DNA of 64,000 nt from Phialocephala subalpina (taxonomy: Eukaryota; Ascomycota; Leotiomycetes; Helotiales; Mollisiaceae). Positions 47,069 through 64,000 of the stretch are shown here, piece after piece. The position numbers and the translations under genes were made by a program. Location: NCBI GenBank assembly GCA_900073065.1, contig FJOG01000002.1, positions 2,291,573 through 2,355,572 on the forward strand, read 5' to 3'. How positions within the stretch are numbered: the first letter of the stretch is position 1; every line of letters starts with the position of its first letter. Below the pieces are notes generated by a model. That model did no database searches. It was not told the origin of the DNA and saw only the letters and a program-made list of their open reading frames with translations.

Positions 47069-47840
47069 CCTTCTTGGCCCGTTCGAGAAATCCCTACGGA
47101 GGTAAGCCGAGCACAATCTAAAGTAAGTACGCGATCCAGATCTACCGAAACTCGTCCCTGCGTTTGTGGGGAAGGGCGCGTGCGTTTGTACCAGCATCAG
47201 AATGTCTTGACTGTCAGCCTGGCATGGATTTGAATGTCGACATGGGCCTCCAAGCAACCAATGTGATAATTAATGTCTTGGGTTTTGAGCTGCTTCTGTC
47301 CTGTGCTCACCATTTGCCGGACAAGTGTGGTACTGTAGAACCATCTGGACTGCACCAAATGGTTCCATATCACGAGCTGGGCTTGAACCGCGCCGAGGCG
47401 AGCAGCATCTGCAGCTGCAGTCATCAGCTGGCTTAACACTCAACGTTCGTTCATGATGACTGAAAGTATTTTATTTTGAAGGGGAACGAGTAGTATTTCA
47501 ATGTATTCCGCACACGAAGAATTGCTGGATGGCGAGCTCGCCGTTCTCGGGCCCGCGGGGTTACGTGGTCAAGAGTCATCATTAATTCCGCGTCGGCCGG
47601 CCTGGATGACTGTACAGATATGTCGTCTGTCTGTCGTTTGTCGTCTGTTGTCTGCCGTCTCCCTGGGGAATTTTCGGATTTCAAAGACGCCGAAGGAAGG
47701 GTAGCAGAGGTTCTTTGAAATCCATCGCGTGGGCTGGGTTATTTCTTGCGAGGTCACGCTGCTGCAGTCAAGTAATCTCGACCATGGTCCACAAAAGTGT
47801 TCTCCAGAATCTCTCCACGTTGACAGACCATCTTTCAGCC

Positions 47841-47875
47841 ACAACGCAACGCAACACAACACAACACAACACAAC
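47841..47875. repeat. Tandem ACAAC/GCAAC pentamer, seven units
   Basis: Seven 5-base units alternating only in the first base (ACAAC or GCAAC). Confidence 0.85.
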
Positions 47876-48226
47876 AGCTGCCAGAACAAGGTTATCTATC
47901 GTCTCTCCTTATCGCAAACGAGGCTGATGCGCGTCCCGATGCAGATCCTGAGTCCCCCGTTATGCATATCTGAGCGGAAGCCGGTAGTGAGATGGAGATA
48001 GTGGACAACTCATAGGGCAGAGCGAAGGGTCGAAGGTACCTCTCGCACGAAAGTACCGAAGGTCCTGTATCGCCACTCCCCACGACCTCTGTCGCTCTCT
48101 CCTATTCTTAGTACGGCGAGATCCGAAAACGAGACATGTCAGAACTTAGAATAGGCGAACGAATGAAAACGCGTCTCCGCTCAACGTTCCCGGGAAAGAG
48201 CGTGGCTGTGCTCGTGTGTGGGCGAT

Positions 48227-48252
48227 GCCAGCTCGGGCCAGCTCGGGCCAGC
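48227..48252. repeat. Direct 10-base repeat GCCAGCTCGG
   Basis: Two full and one partial copy of GCCAGCTCGG, upstream of the C2H2 factor. Confidence 0.8.
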
Positions 48253-48905
48253 AAATGTCAGCGATGTCTCGCCGACGATGCGGCTAGTCCTCTTCAGGCA
48301 AGACTTCCCAGACCAAAGCAACCCCTCAATCCGTGTGGGCCCAGTGACTTGCAGCTCAGCAGGGGTGGATGAATTCTTTCACTTGGCATGACGTCTCTTT
48401 TTCAACCTGCATCCCATTGCGCGCGCATCGATACCAGAGACAGAGAGACAGAGACACCGCCAACAAGGAAAATCAATCAATGCCCGGCTTTTGAATCCGG
48501 GCAGGGTAAGGACGTGCATGCTCTCGCATCTGCCTCAGCTCCGTTCAGTCAGTCAGGATACAGTCCCTCAAATACATATACATCCTCTAATCGCCGCCGG
48601 AGGATCGCTCTCGACTCCTTCACAAACTCCGAAACACAACCGACGCGAGCATCCGAACATCGCATACTGCACACTCGTTCTCAACAACACCGCACCGCAC
48701 CGCATACAACTTCCTACTCAGCATACGTACGAGTACGGGACTTCAATCCGAAAGCCAACCCCCCCAACAAAGCACATGACTACTTGATTACGCTATCCTT
48801 TCATCAGCCACTGTCTTCTACCCGCTTCCAGGCCTCGACTTTCTCCGGGTACTTAAGTGAAGTGGCGATCCTCTGCCTTTCTCGTTTGTCTTTCGAATAC
48901 ACACT

Positions 48906-50955
48906 ATGTTAGCTTCACTCCCGAGTCGACGTCAACAACAACAACAACAACTCTATCAACCTCCTTACCCTCAAACCATCACCATTCCTCAGCGAGAGCA
49001 ACACTGGTCGTCGACACCCACAACACACGCACCTATCTCGACACCGCAACCACAGTACAACACAACGAGCAATCTCTTCTCCTTTGGCCAAGACCAGCCA
49101 TTGTTCGACTTCCAACCTCCCAACTACACTTCGAGTCCTTCTCATCCGCTGATGCAGTCTGAGAACTCACACCACAGCTGGCTCGAGAACGGCCAACTCA
49201 CGCCTCGATCGACTACCAGAGCGCATCACCGCGAGTCGTCTCTTTCGTCGTTGGGATCTGCGGGTCCGTCGTCGCCATATACTGCGAATACATCGAATCC
49301 GCACGTTGTTGGGGATCTCTATCATGACTTTCATGATTTCCACCATACTTCGTCGAAACCTTTGACTCCCGCACACACGCCTTCGCAGGAGCATTTCCTC
49401 ACACCTCACTACTCGAACTTCTATCACAACTCGAATTTAGCATACACAATGGGTCACGATGGATTGCCAAAACAGACTGGCGACACGGAGCTGATGCCTG
49501 CCCCAGAATTCAATCATTCGGGGAGGCCGTCAATAGCTTCGGTGGCAAGTCATGAGTCACCGTCAACGCCACCGTCATACGAGGAGGAGAGGCAAAAGAA
49601 TGGTGAGACTTCGAGGTTCGATTTATGGTTGACCGAATACTTACACAGTTGTGACGATCAAGTCTACAGAAATTCCGTACCCAAACTCGATAGAACGATG
49701 ACGGATGTATACGCGGATGAACTTTACAATCCTAGCTTTCAGATCACCTCTGCTGCTCCGACTTCAACCTCCAATGTAGCGGTTTCGCCACAGAACGATA
49801 TCTTCTCGCAGAGATTGCAAGCAGCCAACAGTCAACATTTGAGTGTCTCGAACACGACTCCCTTGACAATCAACCCCTCACGAGAGCGATCGCCTTTCCG
49901 ACAAGGATCGCCGCTTGCGCCATCAGGGAATTCATTTGGGAATCAATCACCAAATGTTAGATTTGGTACTGCGACACACATGCGCGAGCAGCAGAAGGCG
50001 GAAAACGATGCGCGAGCTCTACAGCAACAGCTAGACAGGACATCTCCTGAGCATACCACACCCAAGACAATCTCGCCGAAGGATGTGGATCTCGTCTACC
50101 ACGAGAGCGAGGAGGATGCAAACGCGCCTCTCTTCCCGCCGCAGCAGAGCCAACGTCAAAACTATCACAAGCAACCTTCAATGGCACACGAGCCTTCTGA
50201 GTCTGACGACGCATCTTATGCCAGTATGGCAACATCTCGACGGGAAAGCTCTTCGGCATACTCGAATTCATCACAAGCTACCCCGCAACAGAGCAATTTC
50301 AACTTTGCTCCACCGTCTGTTCCAGGAAACGTGCGGATACCTCAACAGTATCCATTCGTTCCTCAAACTCGCCGACAGCCCAGTACCTTGTCAAATGTTG
50401 CCGAGGAATTCCCCGCGACCTTGACCTCGATGGAGTCGAGTAGCAGCGAGTATGCACCTGAGTCGTCTGACATTCAGAAGCCGGCTGGGACAACTGCGGA
50501 TACTGGAACTTACACTTGCACGTATCATGGTTGTACCCTCCGGTTTGACACACCTGCCAAATTGCAAAGGCACAAACGCGAGGGACATCGGAATTCTGCT
50601 GTAGTGTCTGGAGAGGACAGTGCAGCAGCACGCAACTCTCAAGCTGGACCTCACAAGTGCGAGAGGATTAATCCCAGCACTGGAAAGCCATGCAACACGA
50701 TATTCTCGAGGCCTTACGATCTCACACGCCACGAAGATACTATCCACAACGCCCGCAAGCAAAAGGTTCACTGCCCACTTTGCACCGAAGAGAAAACGTA
50801 AGTATACTATCACATCAATACATTCATTCCAAACACTATGCTAACACATGCATTCTAGCTTCTCCCGTAACGATGCGCTCACGAGACATCTCAGAGTGGT
50901 CCACCCCGAACATGTTGATCTCTCCAAAAGCCGACGTCGTGGAGCTCATGACTGA
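48906..50955 (+). CDS. C2H2 zinc-finger transcription factor, Rpn4-like
   Basis: Two exons, 48906-50797 and 50859-50955, give 662 residues. The first 500 are low-complexity (poly-Gln QQQQQQ at about residue 10, then Ser/Thr/Pro/Gln-rich), as in activators. An acidic DFHDFHH and YHESEED patch could be activation or degradation signals. The C-terminus holds the zinc fingers: CTYHGCTLRFDTPAKLQRHKREGH, then CERI...CNTIFSRPYDLTRHEDTIH, and a final finger CPLCTEEKTFSRNDALTRHLRVVH that spans the intron. The FSRPYDLTRHEDTIHNARKQKVHC string is what annotators of filamentous fungi label Rpn4-like, the proteasome-gene activator. The target set is inference, as yeast Rpn4 is only weakly similar. A long upstream region and overlapping uORF suggest translational control. 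Confidence 0.85.
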
Positions 50956-58669
<7,714 letters not shown>

Positions 58670-60246
58670 TCAGGTAATCGTTCTGTTGGCGAATCCCATT
58701 CGCATAGCTCCATAATCATGCACCACAAATAACGACTCCAGCATTGGTACGTTCATGTAGACATACGAACCGTCGTTTGTTCCCTGAATAGCACCGTAGC
58801 AATTGATGCCGTCTGCGAGTGGGTTGAAAATGAAGTTCTTCCCAGCCATCACGATGCGAGAAGTTCCCACACCAAAGGTGATGTTAGGTAGCGTCGATGC
58901 ACATGGGAAGTTCCAGCCTCCATCCGACTGTTGATATGCTCCCCTCACCTGCGCATAATACTTCTTTAGTATTGATTGAGGTAGTTGTGAAATGTTCCCT
59001 CCTGTATCCGTCATCACCTGGATGTTTGTATGGTTGAACTTTTGATTGCCAATGGCGAATCCTGTCCAGTTGAATGCCCAGAAACCGCCAGTGGTTCCTG
59101 GTATTATGGTCACGGGAGTGTATGCAATGTTTCCGATGTACTTGGACGAATCCTATGACATATTAGTACAGCAATACATAAGAGGCAACTATTCGGTCTC
59201 GGGCACAGTAAACTGAAATGCAAGCAAAGGAAGGGTTTGGTTACTATGGATCCAAAATCAATTACTCCAGGTGCTTTTGAGGATAGTGATACAGTAAATA
59301 CAGGTGCTGGATCAGTCAGCTGTGAACAGTCTAGAAATACTCGCATAGTTACAGGGAAGTTTTGGCAAGACCCAAGTTATCCAGGTCTGTTGTGGAACCG
59401 GACTTTCCGAATCGTTGAAGGCATTACTCAACCCAAGAACCCCATCCACACCTTCTAAATTTACGAAAAATGGAGCAACGTCCTAGTCCAGCAAGTGAGT
59501 TTGTGTCTTTCGTTGTTTTACCTGAGAGCCAAGGTCTCAACAAATGGGGTGTTCTTGCACCCAATGAGCATAAGTGAACTGACCTGTGCGCACTCAATTG
59601 GGTTGCCGCCAACTCCAATGTTGTCTACCCAGACAGTGTCCTGCCATACAAGCCCGTGAAGAGACCCAGCCCCATACGCAACACCAAACGACTGACCATC
59701 CCATCGAGAGGCCGTAGATGAATTGCTGCCGTTATAGAAATCTCTGTAGTTCTTCAAAGAATCAGGCATTAACCAGGACCAGACCCAGAAGTCCCCAGAG
59801 CCGGTGTCAAAGATCAGATTCAGCAACTGCTGGGGTGTCCCAATCCGGAGAGGGAAAAGAAATCTGGTTTGATTTATCAGCGGCGTATACCAGTGGTGCG
59901 ATCATATTTGAGCTACTTACAACCCATCAGATGTTGTGATTGTCTGTCCAATGATACGAGAAGCGAGACCTGCCTTCTCACGTGACTGCAGATTGTCCCA
60001 GGCATTTTGAAGAGGTTCGGGCATCAATCTGTTATGTTTCAGGAAGCTCGCAGCATATACCGTCGTTGTGGAAACGGTACGTGGCCTCCAATTCGGATTC
60101 TTCACCTGCTCGATGCTGAAGGGCTTCAGAGGATCGCCAACGAAGGACCGAGATGTAGGACTACGGAAAACTTGAGGCTCAGGGGAGACATAAGCCACGA
60201 GAAGAACAAATACGAAGCAGTAAACCATCCCTATGCAACGAGGCAT
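58670..60246 (-). CDS. Secreted pepsin-like aspartic protease
   Basis: Five exons, 60246-59921, 59863-59584, 59482-59372, 59319-59245 and 59152-58670, give 424 residues with all phases consistent. A signal peptide (MPRCIGMVYCFVFVLLVAYVSPEP) and a propeptide of about 75 residues precede the mature enzyme. The first catalytic site is FDTGSGDFWVWS and the flap region has VAYGAGSLHG. The second site is TDTGGNIS, with Gly after DTG instead of the usual Ser or Thr. The typical C-terminal GAIQG...FGFDFxxxxMGFA-like end is present as AMRMGFANRTIT. The intron 59371-59320 has a weak GTCTTG donor; it was chosen because reading through breaks the frame and splicing gives TWLTDPAPVFTVSL. The protease probably acts outside the cell (secretion is inferred). 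Confidence 0.85.
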
Positions 60247-61601
60247 TGTAGATGCGAAAAGGCACGGAATTTTTTAGTCGGACCACCAAGGAGGATGGTC
60301 TCCCAGATGTATGCGTGCTGGAGCAGTCGATGTATGGACGATTCGACATCTAGATGAACTTTAGATACGAGCACCTGGTTCCTCGCCGTGTCTTTGATGC
60401 GGAACAACAGGAAGACTTCATAATATGGTCGCAAACCAACAGTGTTTTTCTCCCAACGCAACACAACAACATGAGAATGATTGAATCGTATATGAATGAT
60501 TGTGAATCCAACATTCGACGAGTGTCTAGCAATCGTAATAGAGTTTTCTCGACGGAGGTTCATCCATAAGCGGAAGATGTGCCTGCGGTCCAACACTCCG
60601 GGACGATCCTATATCGTTGACCATGAGGAGCGACCAACCGGAATTGCCATCTGATCCTGACAGTATGGGTCGTGTCGGGGTAGGATTGTGGTAGGAATTC
60701 TCCCCGCATCATTGCAGCCTCTTGCTACAATGATGGAGAGGAACCAAGCCAAGCCAAAGAAATTTCTGCATAAAGGGAAACTTCCAATATTCACAGGTCG
60801 ATGTTGAATCGGTACAACGGCTCATCTCGACTTTGAAACGTATTGAATAAAGATTTTCTGTTTTTTCCAGGCAGGATGCCGTACCAGATTAGCGCATAGA
60901 GGCACCGTTTGCTGGATATTGCAAGCAGTTTCAATATATACGGCATTCAGGCGAAATACAAGCGCGTATGTAAGATCTTACAACATGGGTAATGCATCTG
61001 GTTGCTTCTGGCTGAAGAGCCGAGTCAATCAACAAGGAAGTAACAACGCGGGTCCAATTTTCCGGGAGGTTAACATGAATACGAGATGTGAAAGAAAACG
61101 TGTCCTGCCATATGAAAAAGACATCATGAAGCGCTGGAAATTTAGCGATGCGCCAGTGGGTGGCATGGCACGCTCATGAGCACGCTGACTCGATAGATGC
61201 GCTTGCATCATCGTACTCTCTTCCGAGTACTCACTTGCAAGTTTATTCTATGCTGAGAGAGAGAGATGCTGATCCCGATCGGTCGATGTTCCGGAGGGAA
61301 AGTCTCTCTTTCGATCACGGATGCAATTGTTTTGAGTTGGCTGACTAATCCTTTCCCAACTAGCTATGTTGGTCGTTGCCGTGCTCCGTACTCTGCACTC
61401 CTCCCGTACATCACAACACCATAAACGTAACGTTAACATCAAAATTCCACGACCTCGTGCAACTCGTCCACGATCAACTCGACAATGGATAATCGAGTGG
61501 TATTTTCGTACCAAACCGTCCAGCAACCAAATACTCGCCCTCACCGGTCTGATCAGGGATCAATTCTGCGAAGGAAGAACCACAAGCTAAGTGAACCTAG
61601 T
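60247..61601. other. Intergenic region, protease promoter to aminotransferase pseudogene
   Basis: About 1.35 kb. The left end is the protease promoter. Several plus- and minus-strand frames of 60-126 codons cross it, but none has recognisable motifs and they overlap each other, so I treat them as chance. Confidence 0.45.
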
Positions 61602-63197
61602 CTACAACCACGGCTGGACTCTCTCCTGCAAAACAGAAGGGACTTGCGCGTGTCTCCGTGCAGCGAGATATGGCTCACTGACCCTTTCGATCGCAATCTT
61701 CAGCAATTCCACGATCGTCCGGATTTCCGTCTCTGTAACGATGTACGGCGGCGTGATGGCGGCAGTGTCGATCTTCTGCATACCAACAAATCCCATGTTG
61801 CTAGGCACGTTGAGGCCCACGTCCAAACCGGTATCTTTTATCTTGCACGAGAAGTCGTCATCTAGATGGAAGGGGGTTTGTGTTTCTCTATCAAGCATGC
61901 ACTCAACAGCCCCTACGTAACGGATAAGTCAGCAGTTGTTCGATGAAGCTTCTTTCGGGGGTGTCTCGAGAGACGCTCTACGAACTCCGGAGACAATTCT
62001 CCTCCACACCTACAGAAAAGTCCTCGTCCTCGAACATTGCCGACGAGAAGCAGAGGCTCAATGAATTCTCTAAGAAGTTTCTCAAGCAGAGCTCCCATCG
62101 TTCTGATATTTTCCAAGAGGTTATCCCGGGAGACTATCCTCTGCACGGTCAATGCTGAAGCACATGCTACTGGATGCGCCTAAAATGGTTAGCAGGGCAT
62201 GAGTCGACGAAGGGAGTTCATTACCTGAGGGGTATGACCTCCGGCTAAGCTCCCCGAGACATTCGCGACGACCTCAAAGATATCTTGATGGTCCAGTATT
62301 GAGGAGAGGGGAATGAAGCTCCCCCCGAGCGACTTGCCAACGGTTTGAATATCTGCACACATGCATTGTACCGCTTCTTCCCATACCACACAGTACCTGT
62401 ATCCTGTCAGCTGATTCTTCGCAAAGGTCAATGTACGGACCTCATCGAGGACAAGAAGAGCTCCATATTTATCGCACACCCCCCTCATTGCTTGAAAGTA
62501 GCCGGGTACGGCAAGAACACAAGCCAGGGTCGATCCAGCGATAGTCTCTGCAAATAATGCTGCAACAGTGCCAGGACCGAGCGCCTAGAATTCGTCGTCT
62601 AATTGTTGCTTCAAACGTTCGACGTACTGGGCCTCACTTTCTCCGGGAAACTTGCATCGGTATGCGTAGCAAGGGTCCACGAAGGAGACATTCCTAGGCA
62701 TAAAATGGCTGTACATGTCCCTCCTGGACTTGTGTCCCGAAACAGAAAGACCTCCTATAATATTTCCATGATAGCTTTGCTTTCTTGCGATGAAATTGTA
62801 TCTCCCAGGCTCGCCTTTTGCATTCCAGTACTGCGTAATAAGTTCGAGGGTCGCGTCCGTTGCTTCGCTTCCCGAATTCAAGAAGATGGCCTTGCTAAGG
62901 CCCCCCAGGTCTACTTTCCAAAAGCACTGATACAAACCCTTCTGTGACATCTTTGCTATATCCCCCACCCGAGAACAGATAGCCAACAGTTTATATTTGT
63001 TTTGTGACAGCTTCTGCTACCTCGGATTGGTTGTGACCCAAGCAGGCAACAGCAGGGCCTCCAGTTGCATCGAGAATCTGGCTGCTAGAGTCCAACGTTA
63101 GAATAAGACCACTGGCTGAGGCAACATACAGAGGTTTCTTGCTGAAAGAACGATGAAATATATGCGATTGTTCGAAGAGGGCATCAAGGGACATCAT
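61602..63197 (-). pseudogene. Class III (PLP) aminotransferase, inactivated
   Basis: A class III aminotransferase remnant. Recognisable parts are ATGGPAVACLGHNQSEVAEAV, VGYLFSGGGYSKDVTEG, LSKAIFLNSGSEATDATLEL, SYHGN, ALLVLDEV, the PLP-lysine motif TVGKSLGGSFIPLS, GGHTPQ and LTVQRIVSRDNLLENI. Damage: TAA at 62991-62993 between KQI and TVGYLF; one extra base in a run of six C (62902-62907, plus strand); TAG at 62585-62587 between DDEF and ALGPG; and about nine codons missing between CGMGRSGTMH and DIQTVGK, near 62370-62400. The middle of the C-terminal domain is also unrecognisable. Both stops fit C-to-T change of CAA or CAG on the coding strand, a CpA context. An ATG pair at 63197/63194 is the old start. 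The original substrate cannot be told. Confidence 0.8.
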
Positions 63198-63429
63198 GAT
63201 GCTAGAGTGATGCTTTCAAGAGACGAAAGACGGTGATCAATCCTCAACCGACTAAGGTCACTCCTTAACATACTACTAATTTTCACTCGTTAGCAGCCCT
63301 CAAAAGGAATATGTCGAAGCTACATATATTTAACGTGGGTCCAGCTATGCGAAAGCTGGTTGAGCATAGCAAAAGTAGGCCATCAAATGCGATTTGCTCG
63401 AGGCGCTACTCACTCTTGTGATATCCAAC

Positions 63430-63955
63430 ACGTGATATCACCTTTTCCTTATTATGATTTTGAAAGGTATAAACGGAATTGATTCTTCTAAATCTACATG
63501 AGAAGTCTTCTTATAAAAAGAACTTCGAATTAACTAATAAAGAAAACGTAATATATTAAATATTATATTTCTTTTTACAAAATTTATTAATTTATATTCT
63601 TATTCGAAATTATAACTTTATATATTCTTATCGCAAATACTTATTAATAGCTTTCAATTAAAAAACTATAATCGTAAAATAATTATTATAAAATAATTAA
63701 AATTAAAATCCCTTTTTTAATTAATATAATTTCTTATAAATAATTTCTAAAAAATAAATTATTTTAATAAATAAATTTTTTATATAATTAATTAAATAAT
63801 TTATTAAAATAAAATAAAATAATAATTAAATGAATTATTTCTTTCGAAAAATTAAAAATAATTAATTATAAATAGAAATTAAATTTTTAATTAAATTTTC
63901 TTTTTTTAATTATTTTATTTTATTTTAATATTTTTATTTTCGAATTTAATTATAA

Positions 63956-64000
<45 letters not shown>
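63430..64000. repeat. Extremely AT-rich block with (AAT)n end
   Basis: From about 63541 to the window end I count roughly 33 G or C in 460 bases, about 7%. Before 63430 the sequence is ordinary. The block is A/T runs and TAAT/TTAA strings, and the last 45 bases are a pure AAT microsatellite. It has no coding frame. It could be a RIP-mutated repeat or an AT isochore edge; the window ends inside it. Confidence 0.85.

Larger units (their letters stand above)
45978..48905. other. Gene-poor 2.9-kb region with short tandem repeats
   Basis: Between the NDUFAF2-like gene (minus) and the C2H2 factor (plus), so it holds both promoters. A plus-strand ORF at 46130-46384 has a good start context (CAACAATGGC) and would give an 84-residue basic peptide. 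I do not recognise it and give it low weight. Four short repeat tracts lie here (46737, 47049, 47841 and 48227). From about 48380 the sequence becomes C/A-rich with CT patches, as in a long transcribed leader. A 174-codon upstream frame, 48388-48912, ends on top of the factor's ATG. Confidence 0.5.

Noticed and set aside
59340..59380. Apparent frameshift in the aspartic protease
   Set aside because: A 52-nt intron (59371-59320) with a weak GTCTTG donor restores the frame and the expected sequence, so no mutation is needed.
59237..59458. 73-codon plus-strand ORF over the protease
   Set aside because: Shadow of protease exons 3 and 4 and their introns.
61485..61865. 126-codon plus-strand ORF antisense to the aminotransferase remnant
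   Set aside because: Overlaps recognisable aminotransferase sequence on the other strand, so it is a shadow frame.
63541..64000. Mitochondrial DNA inserted in the nucleus
   Set aside because: Very AT-rich, but no mitochondrial gene or tRNA could be read; a simple AT block explains it.

Overview
The window is a nuclear chromosome segment of a filamentous ascomycete (Pezizomycotina). It has dense genes on both strands and many short introns of about 44-60 nt, with GTAAGT-like donors and CTAAC-like branch sites. It encodes typical fungal proteins: a pentafunctional AROM protein, Rat1 with a zinc knuckle, Ira/neurofibromin RasGAP, Rav1, Sfi1, Uso1 and complex I assembly factors. An extremely AT-rich tract beside a gene with CpA-to-TpA type nonsense codons suggests RIP and a two-compartment genome, as in several Leotiomycetes and Dothideomycetes. 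The class cannot be fixed from the sequence alone.

Layout. 1-3.5 kb: 3' part of a sterol-glucosyltransferase-like gene (+). 4.1-6.3 kb: OPT transporter (+). 7.0-11.2 kb: RAV1 (-). 11.7-15.0 kb: SFI1 (-). 15.3-15.6 kb: a 59-aa twin-CX9C protein resembling complex I assembly factor NDUFAF8, in three tiny exons (+). 15.7-19.1 kb: cytosolic isoleucyl-tRNA synthetase (-). 19.5-22.4 kb: USO1 (-). 23.1-26.3 kb: RAT1 (+). 26.9-35.4 kb: Ira-type RasGAP in 12 exons (+). 35.9-39.2 kb: broken NCS1 nucleobase permease holding a 678-N assembly gap (-). 39.5-41.5 kb: bacterial-type adenine deaminase, divergent from the permease (+). 41.7-43.3 kb: unrecognised 538-aa protein (-). 43.8-44.7 kb: glyoxalase-like protein (-). 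45.2-46.0 kb: NDUFAF2-like factor (-). 46-48.9 kb: gene-poor, rich in short repeats. 48.9-51.0 kb: C2H2 transcription factor (+). 52.8-57.6 kb: ARO1 (-). 58.7-60.2 kb: secreted aspartic protease (-). 61.6-63.2 kb: decayed class III aminotransferase (-). 63.5-64 kb: a tract of about 7% GC.

Most of the window is conserved housekeeping: membrane traffic, V-ATPase assembly, spindle pole, translation, RNA decay, Ras control, shikimate pathway and complex I assembly. The accessory part is the permease/adenine deaminase pair (purine uptake and use, with the permease arm broken) and the right end, where a metabolic gene decays next to an AT-rich block. I found no tRNA, rRNA or CRISPR array, and no clear new multi-gene system. 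The best leads are the probable insertion hidden in the N gap, the RIP-like aminotransferase pseudogene at the AT-block edge, the bacterial-type adenine deaminase, and four GC-AG introns between 30.9 and 39.9 kb.
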